This document shows, in pieces, positions 1-6,990 of a stretch of 64,000 nucleotides of DNA. The stretch's first letter is position 1; the number at the start of each line of letters is the position of its first letter. This DNA is from Planococcus sp. ISL-110 (GTDB lineage Bacteria; Bacillota; Bacilli; Bacillales_A; Planococcaceae). The position numbers and the translations under genes are program-made. Location: assembly GCF_018613575.1 (NCBI RefSeq), contig NZ_JAGGPX010000007.1, positions 62,001 through 126,000 of the forward strand, written 5' to 3'. Under the pieces are notes generated by a model that was not told the DNA's origin, made no database searches, and saw nothing but the letters and a program-made list of their open reading frames with translations.

Positions 1-450
1 CTTGCTGAAGGGGGCCATTTCTTCATGTCTTCGTCTGTTCCCGGCGATGAGCTGCGCGCTCCTGAAGGCTTCCAGACCGTAACGATTTCCACGCATTCGC
101 GCATACAGGAATGGGACAGCCAGGAAAAATATGAAAACACGCGGACGGTCTTAACGGAGCGTATGCTCCAGGCCATCCAAGGGCCTGTCCCTGAATTCCG
201 CGAAGCCATCGTCCATATGGAAAGCGGTGCCCCCAAAGCCTGGGAGCGTTTTGCCGGACGGACGAATGGCCTGGTCGGCGGCTTCCCCCAAACTTTGGAC
301 GCCGCCCTGTTCAATTCCATTTCGCATCATTCCGGCTTGCCGAACCTCTACGTGTGCGGCGATCATATTTTCCCCGGCGGCGGAACAATTGGTGCTGCAG
401 CAAGCGGCATTCATGCCGCGCGGTCGGTATCGGGCAAGCGCTTGATTTAG
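1..450 (+). CDS. Phytoene desaturase-type FAD-dependent oxidoreductase, C-terminal part
   Basis: The reading frame is open from base 1, so the gene begins upstream of the window and only about 149 residues are visible. The end carries the conserved C-terminal FAD-binding segment of CrtI/CrtN-type carotenoid desaturases: a YVCGDHIFPGGG stretch followed by GAAASGIHAAR, which in this family completes the dinucleotide-binding fold. Enzymes of this family dehydrogenate or oxidise C30/C40 carotenoid backbones, which fits a pigmented Planococcaceae host. Which step it performs (CrtN, CrtNb/CrtP or another) cannot be decided from the tail. An internal ATG at base 25 is not a plausible start, because the frame continues upstream and the FAD-binding N-terminus is missing. 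Confidence 0.85.
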   Translation, partial: LAEGGHFFMSSSVPGDELRAPEGFQTVTISTHSRIQEWDSQEKYENTRTVLTERMLQAIQGPVPEFREAIVHMESGAPKAWERFAGRTNGLVGGFPQTLDAALFNSISHHSGLPNLYVCGDHIFPGGGTIGAAASGIHAARSVSGKRLI

Positions 451-675
451 GTTTTGGTGTTTTTAAAGGCAGAGTATGTGTGGCCCACTGGAAAACACGT
501 GGTCCCGGGAATTTATATGCACTCGACTCAGAATTCAGCTAATGGGTGATTCTGCCGGTTCGTGGTCGTTCAGCCGAAATAACGCCCCACCGAAAAGAGA
601 CGTGGATTTCCCACAACCATTCAACATCAAATGCACAAAAAGCATGGCAAACGAACACTGCCACGCGCAAAAAAA

Positions 676-705
676 CCGCTGCAGAAAAATCTGCAGCGGT
701 TTTTT
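676..705 (-). terminator. Bidirectional intrinsic terminator
   Basis: A perfect 9-bp stem (CCGCTGCAG / CTGCAGCGG, 676-684 and 691-699) with a 6-nt loop is flanked by A and T runs on both sides. It can stop the response regulator gene on the minus strand and the desaturase gene on the plus strand. Confidence 0.85.
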
Positions 706-1381
706 AATTGACCCATTTATAGCCGATGCCCCATACCGTCTGGAAATGTTCATCGACAGGAAAGCCGGCCTGACGAATTTTTTCGCGGATGTTGCGTACA
801 TGCGAATCGACTGTGCGGCCTTCTGTTTCCGAGTCGAAGCCCCATACTAGTTCCAGCAGTCGGTCGCGCTCGAATACTTTATTCGGGTTCTTCATCAGGA
901 GGCCGAGCATTGAAAACTCTTTGGGTGTCAGGCGAATCGGCGCGTGGTTGTAGCTCAACTCGAAACGGTCCTCTTCCCATATCAAGCCTTTCAATTCAAT
1001 ACGTTTTGCGGGAATGCTGCGGCGCAGAAGGGCTTCCATCCGCGCCAGCAATTCCTCTTCACCAAAAGGCTTTGTCATGTAATCATCCGCGCCAAGGCGC
1101 AGGCCTTTGACGATATCTTCCTGCTGCTCACGAGCCGTCAGCATGATGATCGGCACATTGGAAAATTTGCGGATTTCGCGGCATACTTCCCAGCCGTCCA
1201 TGTCGGGCATCATGATGTCCAGCAGCACCAGATCAAAAGCCTCTTTGTTCAGCAATTCCAGCGCCAGTTTACCGCTGCTCGCTTTTGTGCAGGCATAGTC
1301 ATGCGGCCGCAAATAAAGCGCCACCAGATCGAGCATTCGTTTTTCATCATCCACCAGCAACACTTTATGAATGGTCTCCAC
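704..1381 (-). CDS. OmpR/PhoB-family response regulator
   Basis: Two-domain transcriptional regulator of 225 residues, the usual length. The receiver domain (about 5-118) has the acidic pair D11/D12, phosphoacceptor D55 in LLDIMMPDMDG and K104 in TKPF. A winged-helix DNA-binding domain follows (about 130-224, ending GIGYKWV). The partner kinase gene lies directly upstream and overlaps it by 17 bp, so the two are probably translationally coupled. The GTG used here has a poor ribosome-site spacing; a GTG 18 bp further in (before LLVDDE) is the alternative start. The order propeller lipoprotein, kinase, regulator suggests response to an extracytoplasmic cue. The regulon is unknown; ResD/PhoP-like naming would be a guess. 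Confidence 0.9.
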   Translation of the reverse strand: METIHKVLLVDDEKRMLDLVALYLRPHDYACTKASSGKLALELLNKEAFDLVLLDIMMPDMDGWEVCREIRKFSNVPIIMLTAREQQEDIVKGLRLGADDYMTKPFGEEELLARMEALLRRSIPAKRIELKGLIWEEDRFELSYNHAPIRLTPKEFSMLGLLMKNPNKVFERDRLLELVWGFDSETEGRTVDSHVRNIREKIRQAGFPVDEHFQTVWGIGYKWVN

Positions 1382-2753
1382 CCCTTTTCAATCGGATCGT
1401 GACAGCCGTTCCTTTGCCGAACTGGCTGTCGATGCGGATCCGTCCGCCATGCGATTCAACGATTTCCTTGGCAATCGCCAAGCCGAGCCCTGAACCGCCC
1501 CGTTCGCGCGATCTCGATTTTTCCACTCGATACAACCGGTCAAAGACGAAGGGCAGCTCCTCCTTAGAAATTCCCTGCCCTTCATCACTGATGCGGATGG
1601 AGATGCCGTCCATTTCCTCGCAGCATTCCACCGTCACTCGATCGCCTGCAGACGAATGCTTGCGGGCGTTGTCGAGAATGTTCAGCAGCACCTGCTGAAT
1701 GCGTTCAGGGTCGATGGAAGCCTGCAGTTTTTCGCTACAGCTGATCGCCAGCTCAATCTTCTCTTCATCAAAGGTTGGTCTGACCAGAACCGCGACCGAC
1801 TTCAAGAGTTCCGCAATAAAGACGTCCCGTTTTTCAATCGTGAATTGATTGCGGTCCAACTTCGCCAAATCGAATAAGTTCCCGACCAGCACCGTCAACT
1901 GGGCCGCCTCTTCACGGATGATGCCCATGTATTCCTCTCGCTCTCGCTCGGTCGTGTCCGGCCGGACCAGAATATCGGCATAGCCTTTGATATAGGTCAA
2001 CGGCGTCCGTAATTCGTGTGAAATGCTCGACAGGAATTCATTACGGGCATTTTTCAGCCGGTCAAGATCCGTCGATAATTTGGTGATGGCATTCGCCAAC
2101 TCCCCGAGCTCGTCATTGCGTTCATTCGTCAAGTCGACTTGGTTGTTGCCCTGGCTCAATTGCTCGGTCGCTTCCTTCATGCGGATCAGCGGCAAGGTGA
2201 TGAGCCGCGACAGCATCAGGATCGTGACGACAGTCAAAAGAACGGTGATGATGCCGACCAGGAGAAACTGGTTTTTCAGATGGTCGATGATGCGTTCGAT
2301 CTGATCGGTCGGCGCAAACATGAAGATATGGCCTTCATGCACCCCATCAATCGTAATGGGGCTGTCAGTCGCGATATAGCGCTTGTCCTGCCAATTTTCT
2401 TCGATCATTTCCCCTTCAATCGGCACCGCTTCAAAATCAGTATGCGCCAACACTTCCAGCATTTCCGATTCCAGAGCATCCGAATTGACCAAAATATCGC
2501 CCGTCTCATCTGTAATGACGACAATAAAATCGGTGGCTGATTCCATCATGCCAACATGTTCCAATGTCATCTCCTCGAAGCTGTCTTCCAGCACATCGCT
2601 GTGCGTTTCGCCCCGCGCCAATAGACTTTCCATCACTTCATCGACGCGTTCATTGACCAGGGTGAAATAAAGCGTTGAAAATAGGAACGCTTCAATAATT
2701 AAGATAAAGATAAAAAACAACAAACCGATTTTCAAAGATAATTTATTGAACAT
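1365..2753 (-). CDS. Sensor histidine kinase (HAMP, HisKA, HATPase)
   Basis: Membrane kinase of 462 residues. TM1 spans about 10-30, an extracellular sensor loop of about 130 residues rich in Asp and Glu follows, and TM2 spans about 161-182. Then come HAMP (to about 235), HisKA with phosphoacceptor H246 in SSISHELRTP, and the ATPase domain with the N box (LNILDNARKHS), a DEGQGI G1 box and a GGSGLGLAI G2 box. The start ATG has a GGCGGAGG ribosome site. It sits 34 bp downstream of the lipoprotein gene and overlaps the regulator gene, so the three form one operon. The acidic sensor loop could bind a cation, which is inference only. Confidence 0.92.
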   Translation of the reverse strand: MFNKLSLKIGLLFFIFILIIEAFLFSTLYFTLVNERVDEVMESLLARGETHSDVLEDSFEEMTLEHVGMMESATDFIVVITDETGDILVNSDALESEMLEVLAHTDFEAVPIEGEMIEENWQDKRYIATDSPITIDGVHEGHIFMFAPTDQIERIIDHLKNQFLLVGIITVLLTVVTILMLSRLITLPLIRMKEATEQLSQGNNQVDLTNERNDELGELANAITKLSTDLDRLKNARNEFLSSISHELRTPLTYIKGYADILVRPDTTEREREEYMGIIREEAAQLTVLVGNLFDLAKLDRNQFTIEKRDVFIAELLKSVAVLVRPTFDEEKIELAISCSEKLQASIDPERIQQVLLNILDNARKHSSAGDRVTVECCEEMDGISIRISDEGQGISKEELPFVFDRLYRVEKSRSRERGGSGLGLAIAKEIVESHGGRIRIDSQFGKGTAVTIRLKRGGDHS

Positions 2754-2787
2754 AGGGACCTCCGCCGTTACAAAACATGTCTCTCCG

Positions 2788-3756
2788 TTACTCTACTTGG
2801 CCGGCATTCAAGATTTGATCCCAGGTGCCTCCGCCATCTTCCGAAATAAAAGCATGGCCAGCTGCCGTATAGATGGCGAACTCATCCCTATTGGACGGAT
2901 TTTGTGCGAAGTACATGATGCCGTCTTCCGGCATGTCAGGCAATTCGAGCGCCTGCTGTCCGCCATTTTTCCAAGTATACTCGATAAGCTCTGCTTGTGT
3001 GCCATAAGTTGCATAATACAGCTCTTCTTCGCTGAAGAACACGGCAGTTCCGTAAATTTCATCTTCCGTCAGCAACGTGAAGCTGTCACCGCCGTCTTCC
3101 GATAGGAAAACTCCAGCAGTCGTCGCTGCAGCAATCAATTGTGAATCACTTGGGTGCATGGCAAAAGAAGAAATTTCGCCTTGCAGTCCCGCTCCATCCA
3201 CCTCTTGCCATTCTTTCCCTTCATCTTCGCTGCGGAAATACCCCGGTCCCATCTGTGAATTTCCCTGTGGATTCATAACAAACAGGTGGTGGCTGCGATA
3301 GCCCGCCGCCATTCCATGAAAATCGGTTTCACCTTCGAAGCCCATATGATTCAGTGACCGGCCGCCATCCTTGCTGCGCTGTATGCCGATCGGATTCTGC
3401 ATCATCGAGCCGGGTCCCGGATGTCCCGAAGTATAAAAACCATCGTCCACTGCGTTAAAGCCCATGTAATCATGGAAATGGTCGTTGGTTTCCATCCACT
3501 CCCCATCACGGTAAATTTTCAGGCCTTGATGCGTTGCAAAATAAAGCCCTTCCTCATTTTCAATGAAGCCCATCCCGTGGACATGATCAAACCGCCCTTC
3601 GAATGCCACTTCAAAATCCTCTGCATCTTGGTTGGCTTCAGTTGTTTCAACATCCGCAGCAGTTTCTGCGTTTGGTGGTTCCGGCACTTCTTTCTCTCCA
3701 CAACCTGCAAGCAGCACCCCAGTCACCAAAGGAGCCCATATCCATTTTCTGTTCAT
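2788..3756 (-). CDS. Secreted BNR/propeller-type lipoprotein (F510_1955 family-like)
   Basis: Protein of 322 residues with a signal peptide and lipobox LLAGC (lipidated C19), so probably anchored outside the membrane. The body contains sialidase/BNR-like units: repeated S-x-D-x-G-x-[ST]-[FW] elements such as RSKDGGRS, RSEDEGKEW, LSEDGGDSF and ISEDGGGTW, typical of a beta-propeller. The annotated family label is glycosylhydrolase-like, but no catalytic activity can be inferred. I chose the ATG at 3756 because it lies 9 nt from an AGGAGG site and gives a normal signal peptide; an upstream ATG adds eight residues. It heads the kinase/regulator operon and may be a sensor accessory. Confidence 0.85.
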   Translation of the reverse strand: MNRKWIWAPLVTGVLLAGCGEKEVPEPPNAETAADVETTEANQDAEDFEVAFEGRFDHVHGMGFIENEEGLYFATHQGLKIYRDGEWMETNDHFHDYMGFNAVDDGFYTSGHPGPGSMMQNPIGIQRSKDGGRSLNHMGFEGETDFHGMAAGYRSHHLFVMNPQGNSQMGPGYFRSEDEGKEWQEVDGAGLQGEISSFAMHPSDSQLIAAATTAGVFLSEDGGDSFTLLTEDEIYGTAVFFSEEELYYATYGTQAELIEYTWKNGGQQALELPDMPEDGIMYFAQNPSNRDEFAIYTAAGHAFISEDGGGTWDQILNAGQVE

Positions 3757-3814
3757 TTCCTTCATCCTCCTGTCGGTCAATTATGTTCTATTGTACAAGA
3801 AAAGTTTTGATTTT

Positions 3815-3833
3815 TTGTGCAGATTCTGCACAA
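3815..3833. promoter_or_regulatory. Perfect 9-1-9 palindrome in divergent promoter region (candidate operator)
   Basis: TTGTGCAGA-T-TCTGCACAA lies between the divergent lipoprotein genes. Related half sites occur nearby: TTGTACAA at 3791-3798 and TTGCACAA at about 3837-3844. A regulator binding all of these could control both genes at once; the neighbouring response regulator is one candidate. Confidence 0.5.
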
Positions 3834-3890
3834 CATTTGCACAATATTTGGGTACAGTATAGAGACTAAGCTAATGAAAGAGGGATTTCA

Positions 3891-4517
3891 ATGACAAAGA
3901 ACAAATTTATGCTGATGACGATGTCAGTATTGACCGCGATTACGCTGGCAGCCTGTGGCGATACAGAAGAAGACTCGATGAACCCGGCCGACCCTGACAA
4001 CCAGGTCGATATGACTGAAGAAATGGACGAAGCCATGGATGAAGATGCGGATGAAATGGACGAAGATATGGGACACGAAGGCATGGAACATTCAAGCTCG
4101 GGCGAAGTGCCGGAAGGATTGGCGGAAGCCGAAAATCCAAAGTTTGAAGTCGGAAGCAAAGTCATTATGAATGCTGATCACATGCCGGGCATGGATGGCG
4201 CTGAAGCGACTGTCGTCGGTGCTTATGATACAACCGTATACTCCTTGAGCTTTACACCGACTACCGGTGGCGAACCGATTGAAAACCATAAATGGGTCAT
4301 CCACGAAGAGCTTGAAGAGGCGGGCGCTACCCCCCTTTCAGTTGGGGATGAAATAATCATTGCCGAAGATCATATGGAAGGTATGAGGGGAGCCACTTCG
4401 ATCATCGACTCGGTCGAAGAAACCACCGTCTACATGGTCGACTTCAACACCACCGACAGCAATGAAGCTGTCACCAATCATAAATGGGTAACTGAAAGCG
4501 AGTTATCTGCTGAATAA
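3891..4517 (+). CDS. YdhK family lipoprotein (two DUF1541 repeats)
   Basis: Lipoprotein of 208 residues with a signal peptide and lipobox LAAC (C22). A very acidic, Met-rich linker (about 25-75, many D/E/M and one H) follows, then two homologous DUF1541 repeats (about 88-148 and 149-206). Each has G(S/D)xxxI...DHM.GM..A and ends in NHKWV. Family members occur with copper or metal stress genes in Firmicutes, and the Met/Asp/Glu linker would suit metal binding; both points are inference for this copy. The start ATG follows AGAGGG. It is transcribed divergently from the lipoprotein-kinase-regulator operon. Confidence 0.88.
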   Translation: MTKNKFMLMTMSVLTAITLAACGDTEEDSMNPADPDNQVDMTEEMDEAMDEDADEMDEDMGHEGMEHSSSGEVPEGLAEAENPKFEVGSKVIMNADHMPGMDGAEATVVGAYDTTVYSLSFTPTTGGEPIENHKWVIHEELEEAGATPLSVGDEIIIAEDHMEGMRGATSIIDSVEETTVYMVDFNTTDSNEAVTNHKWVTESELSAE

Positions 4518-4521
4518 AGAG

Positions 4522-4557
4522 AGCATCCTCTGCGTTTTTGCGCGGGGGATGCTTTTT
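4522..4557 (+). terminator. Intrinsic terminator of ydhK-like gene
   Basis: Stem AGCATCC.../...GGATGCT (4522-4534 with 4541-4553) followed by TTTTT, 4 bp after the stop codon. Confidence 0.8.
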
Positions 4558-4595
4558 GCTTGTTGAGAGGGCAGACAATTTCGTCCCTTTTTGCG

Positions 4596-4715
4596 TTTGC
4601 AGTCGTTCAGCGGGATTTGCAGTCGTTCAAAAAAATTTGCAGTCGCTCAGCGAGATTTGCAGTCGCCCAGAAAAATTTGCAGTCGTTCACGCCGATTTAC
4701 AGTCGTTCAACCCTG
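4596..4715 (+). repeat. 20-bp-period tandem repeat array, six units
   Basis: Six consecutive 20-bp units share the core TTTGCAGTCGTTCA followed by six variable bases. Substitutions inside the core are few (TTC to CTC or CCC, GCA to ACA). The period is exactly 20 bp, not a multiple of three, so this is not a coding repeat. The same unit recurs at 5031-5072 and 21006-21125, always in the same orientation. Confidence 0.9.
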
Positions 4716-4728
4716 ATTGCCCAAAGAT

Positions 4729-4753
4729 GCACGGCACAAGGGCGCTGCCGTGC
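4729..4753. other. Hairpin after the repeat array
   Basis: Perfect 8-bp inverted repeat GCACGGCA / TGCCGTGC with a 9-nt loop. It has no clear T run. A similar GC-rich hairpin follows the second array at 5096-5120. Confidence 0.6.
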
Positions 4754-4867
4754 GACAAAATATTCCTTTCCATTTATTCTTTCGTCTATTTTCTCCAAAT
4801 AGGTGAATATCACTCAGCAATAAAACTAACTTTATTCCCTATAAGCCAACACCGGAGGAATCACCAC

Positions 4868-4945
4868 ATCCGTTATTCGTTTGCCATCATATGGACATTC
4901 AGCATTGTATTGCTGGCAACTCCTATTTTGATTGGCGTTGTATAA
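4868..4945 (+). CDS. Possible 25-residue membrane peptide with ATC start
   Basis: A strong ribosome site (GGAGGA at 4854-4859) is followed by an open frame that encodes one hydrophobic segment (FAIIWTFSIVLLATPILIGVV) and stops at TAA 4943. A terminator lies directly downstream. The codon at proper spacing is ATC, not ATG, and no canonical start exists in frame nearby. Either this is a rare non-canonical start, or a small gene whose ATG mutated to ATC. No homologue is recognised. Confidence 0.35.
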   Translation: MRYSFAIIWTFSIVLLATPILIGVV

Positions 4946-4961
4946 GAGTATAGCTATCAAG

Positions 4962-4995
4962 CCAGCCCTGCCTAGCCGCAGCGGCTGGTTTTTTT
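4962..4995 (+). terminator. Intrinsic terminator
   Basis: CCAGCC...GGCTGG with an inner AGCCGC-A-GCGGCT hairpin (4974-4986), then GG and a run of seven T. It supports a short transcript ending here, downstream of the possible small membrane ORF. Confidence 0.7.
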
Positions 4996-5030
4996 GTACC
5001 TATTTCCTTGATTGCTTGCAGTATATTGTG

Positions 5031-5072
5031 ATTGGCGGTCGTTCAAAAGAATTTACGGTCGCTCACCCAGAT
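5031..5072 (+). repeat. Degenerate copy of the 20-bp repeat, two units
   Basis: Two adjacent units (5031-5050 and 5051-5070) keep the GGTCG(T/C)TCA core of the array at 4596, with a third decayed unit start after them. Confidence 0.7.
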
Positions 5073-5088
5073 TTACCCCTGAACGCAC

Positions 5089-5120
5089 AAAAAAAGCACC
5101 GCAGAAGGTCTCTGCCGTGC
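5089..5120 (-). terminator. Terminator of the nag cluster
   Basis: On the minus strand GCACGGCAGA pairs with TCTGCGGTGC (one G-G mismatch) and is followed by seven T. It lies just after the broken isomerase gene, so it ends the nagA-nagB-hpr transcript. Confidence 0.7.
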
Positions 5121-5127
5121 GCTAAAA

Positions 5128-5520
5128 ATTTTAAAGACAGCAGCGAAATCCGCTCGTGGTACTTGCCGATCAGGAAAATCGGCGGCGCCAAGCCGGCATC
5201 GGCCATTCTCTTGGTGGTTTCTGCGAAAATGGCGTTGAAGATCGCTGCTCCGACAACCCTGGATGTCGGACCGCACGGAAATCCTGCTCTTTCAAAAAAC
5301 CTGCCGCAAAATCGGCTTGATTGGCATCGATCCGCTCGCGTGGTAAAACACTTCTTCCGTCACAATATGCGAATGGCCGCATCCGAACAATTCGATGATC
5401 CGCCGCCCGAATTGCGTCCACCACTTTTCCGGCCGCGGCAAGGGCAAGCATCGCTTACTTTTCCTTTTTCTCGACAAGCTCCAGGCGTTCCTGAGCCTGC
5501 TTGAAATAACCGCTTAGCAT
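5128..5520 (-). pseudogene. SIS-domain sugar isomerase-like (UPF0309 family) remnant
   Basis: The gene keeps its ATG (5520) and GGAG site but is broken. After 21 codons there is a TAA (KKEK-stop), then a frameshift. Next comes a recognisable core in another frame with GCGHSHIVTEEVFYHASG, the phosphosugar-isomerase GCGHSH signature, ending at a stop after ILRQVF. A further frame holds the C-terminal part GPTSRVVGAAIFNAIFAE and PPIFLIG. The middle of the SIS domain is deleted. Intact homologues are about 240 residues and often sit beside nagA/nagB. It cannot make a working enzyme. Confidence 0.8.
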
Positions 5521-5545
5521 TTCAACTCCACTCCAGATCAACTGC

Positions 5546-5815
5546 TTACGCTATTCCAAGCCCTTCAGCCACAATCATTTCATCGACTTTGGCCATTAAG
5601 GATTCCTCATCGCTGCCATTTGCTGTGATTTTGATGCTATTGCCTTTTGAGACGCCGAGTGACATGACGCCCATGATGGACTTCAAATTGACTTCTCTTT
5701 CTTTATACAGCATTTTCACGTCTGCAGAGAACGGTGACACCGCTCCTACTAATTTTGATGCCGGCCGGGCGTGGAGCCCTTCGTCGCTGGTGATCGTGTA
5801 GTTTTTTTCAATCAT
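5546..5815 (-). CDS. HPr family phosphocarrier protein
   Basis: Complete 89-residue HPr. GLHARPAS holds the EI-phosphorylated histidine (His15 in standard numbering) and KSIMGVMSLG holds the regulatory serine (Ser46) used by HPr kinase in Firmicutes, so it is HPr-like rather than Crh-like. In PTS sugar uptake it passes phosphate from EI to EIIA. It has its own AAGAGGAG ribosome site. Unusually it is not next to ptsI but lies between two pseudogenes in the nag cluster, whose transporter is dead. It may be the main cellular HPr or a spare copy; the rest of the genome would decide. Confidence 0.92.
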   Translation of the reverse strand: MIEKNYTITSDEGLHARPASKLVGAVSPFSADVKMLYKEREVNLKSIMGVMSLGVSKGNSIKITANGSDEESLMAKVDEMIVAEGLGIA

Positions 5816-5838
5816 GTCTATTTCTCCTCTTTTGTTAT

Positions 5839-6248
5839 CTATGGATATCGGTCGTGAATTTGTAGCGGTCAGCCCGGTATGTGCTGCTGGTCATTTTCAA
5901 TTATTGCATACAGTGACCCATGAAACGAATCCTGGTTCAAACTCGGAAAAAGCCCAACCGGCAAACAGGTGCATTCGATGGCCACCCGCTTGTCCTCAGT
6001 CAAGCTCGTCAAGCCGTTCAGTGGCTATTCGATTTTCGGAGAATCCACAAACGTGCTGCGCCCTTTTCCCCTGTACAATAAGCCATCATTGACCAGATTG
6101 GTGATCGCGACTGGCGCTCGGTCAGCTCGCGTTCAAAGGGAATGGCTGTAGTAATGGGAAAGTCGCCTTGCCGAATTTGCTGCTTCAGCTGTTCTTCTAT
6201 TTGAATGTAAATCGGAATCGGCGATTGTTTGTCCAGCACAGATTTCAC
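5839..6248 (-). pseudogene. GntR-family regulator (NagR/YvoA type) remnant
   Basis: A GTG overlapping the nagB stop starts a GntR-like N-terminus: SPIPIYIQIEEQLKQQI followed by a decayed EREL. Part of the winged helix is deleted. The next piece, in another frame, reads AITNLVNDGLLYRGKG and STFVDSPKIE, typical of NagR/YvoA, then TAG. More decayed sequence follows (PLNGLTSLTED, later a TGA). Intact NagR proteins are about 240 residues and repress nagAB/nagP in response to amino sugar phosphate. Deletions, a frameshift and at least two stops make it non-functional, so nagAB may now be constitutive. Confidence 0.85.
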
Positions 6249-6985
6249 TCTTCTTTTGCCGCAGCCAGGCTGTAAGCTTCCCGGTCTACAATCAGTGTAA
6301 CATGATTGTGTTTCCATAAAAATGAAGCGGGAAAATCTTCACTGACCTGGCCATCCAAAAACCGCTTTACCGCTTGCGCTTTCTTTTTACCGGAAGCCAA
6401 AAGGAGAATTTGTTCACTTTTCAAGATTGACTGGATCCCCATCGTGATGGCGTGTGTCGGCACTCTGTCACTGTCGCTGAAAAAGCGTGCATTGCTGTTT
6501 CGCGTGGATTCTTCGAGCTGCACGCAATGGGTCAAGCTATTCTCCGGGGTACCCGGTTCGTTAAAGCCGATATGGCCATTTGTCCCCATGCCAAGAATCT
6601 GAAGATGAGGCGGTCCCATTTCATCAATCAATGCCTCATAACGACGGCATTCTGCTTCTACCGGCAAAGCTTTGCCATTTGGAATATGGGTGTTTTCCAA
6701 TGAGATATCGATATGCCGGAACAGTTTTTCGTCCATAAAATGGCGGTAGCTGTTCGGATGGTCGCCCGACAGGCCGCGGTATTCATCCAAATTCACGGTT
6801 CGGACATGCCGATAGGAAATTCCTCGTTCACTGGCTCCCCGAATCAGTTGTTTGTAGAGTCCGAGCGGTGTTGACCCGGTTGCAAGCCCGAGCACCGAAT
6901 GGCTGTTCTTCAGGACCTGCTGTTCCACCAAGTGCGCCGCGCTGCTGCTCATCTCTTCGTAGTTTTCGACTCGTATCAGTTTCAT
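6245..6985 (-). CDS. nagB: Glucosamine-6-phosphate deaminase
   Basis: Converts glucosamine-6-phosphate to fructose-6-phosphate and ammonia in cytosolic amino sugar catabolism. The 246-residue protein matches the family length and carries LATGSTPLG near the N-terminus (phosphate site), NLDEYRGL, LGMGTNGHIGFNEPG and THAITMG. The ATG at 6985 is chosen for its AAAGGAG site; the frame is open 13 codons further up. It starts 5 bp after nagA stops, so the two are co-transcribed. The gene is intact although the regulator, isomerase and transporter genes around it are decayed. Confidence 0.95.
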   Translation of the reverse strand: MKLIRVENYEEMSSSAAHLVEQQVLKNSHSVLGLATGSTPLGLYKQLIRGASERGISYRHVRTVNLDEYRGLSGDHPNSYRHFMDEKLFRHIDISLENTHIPNGKALPVEAECRRYEALIDEMGPPHLQILGMGTNGHIGFNEPGTPENSLTHCVQLEESTRNSNARFFSDSDRVPTHAITMGIQSILKSEQILLLASGKKKAQAVKRFLDGQVSEDFPASFLWKHNHVTLIVDREAYSLAAAKEE

Positions 6986-6990
6986 CACAG

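Noticed and set aside
25-450. Complete small gene starting at ATG 25
   Set aside because: The same frame is open to base 1 and the protein lacks the family's N-terminal FAD-binding region, so it is a fragment cut by the window edge.
4596-4715. CRISPR array
   Set aside because: Repeat core of about 14 bp with a 5-6 bp variable part is far too short, and no cas genes are present.
4538-4945. 135-residue ORF across the repeat array
   Set aside because: It runs through a terminator and a non-triplet repeat; only its last 25 codons look coding and have a ribosome site.
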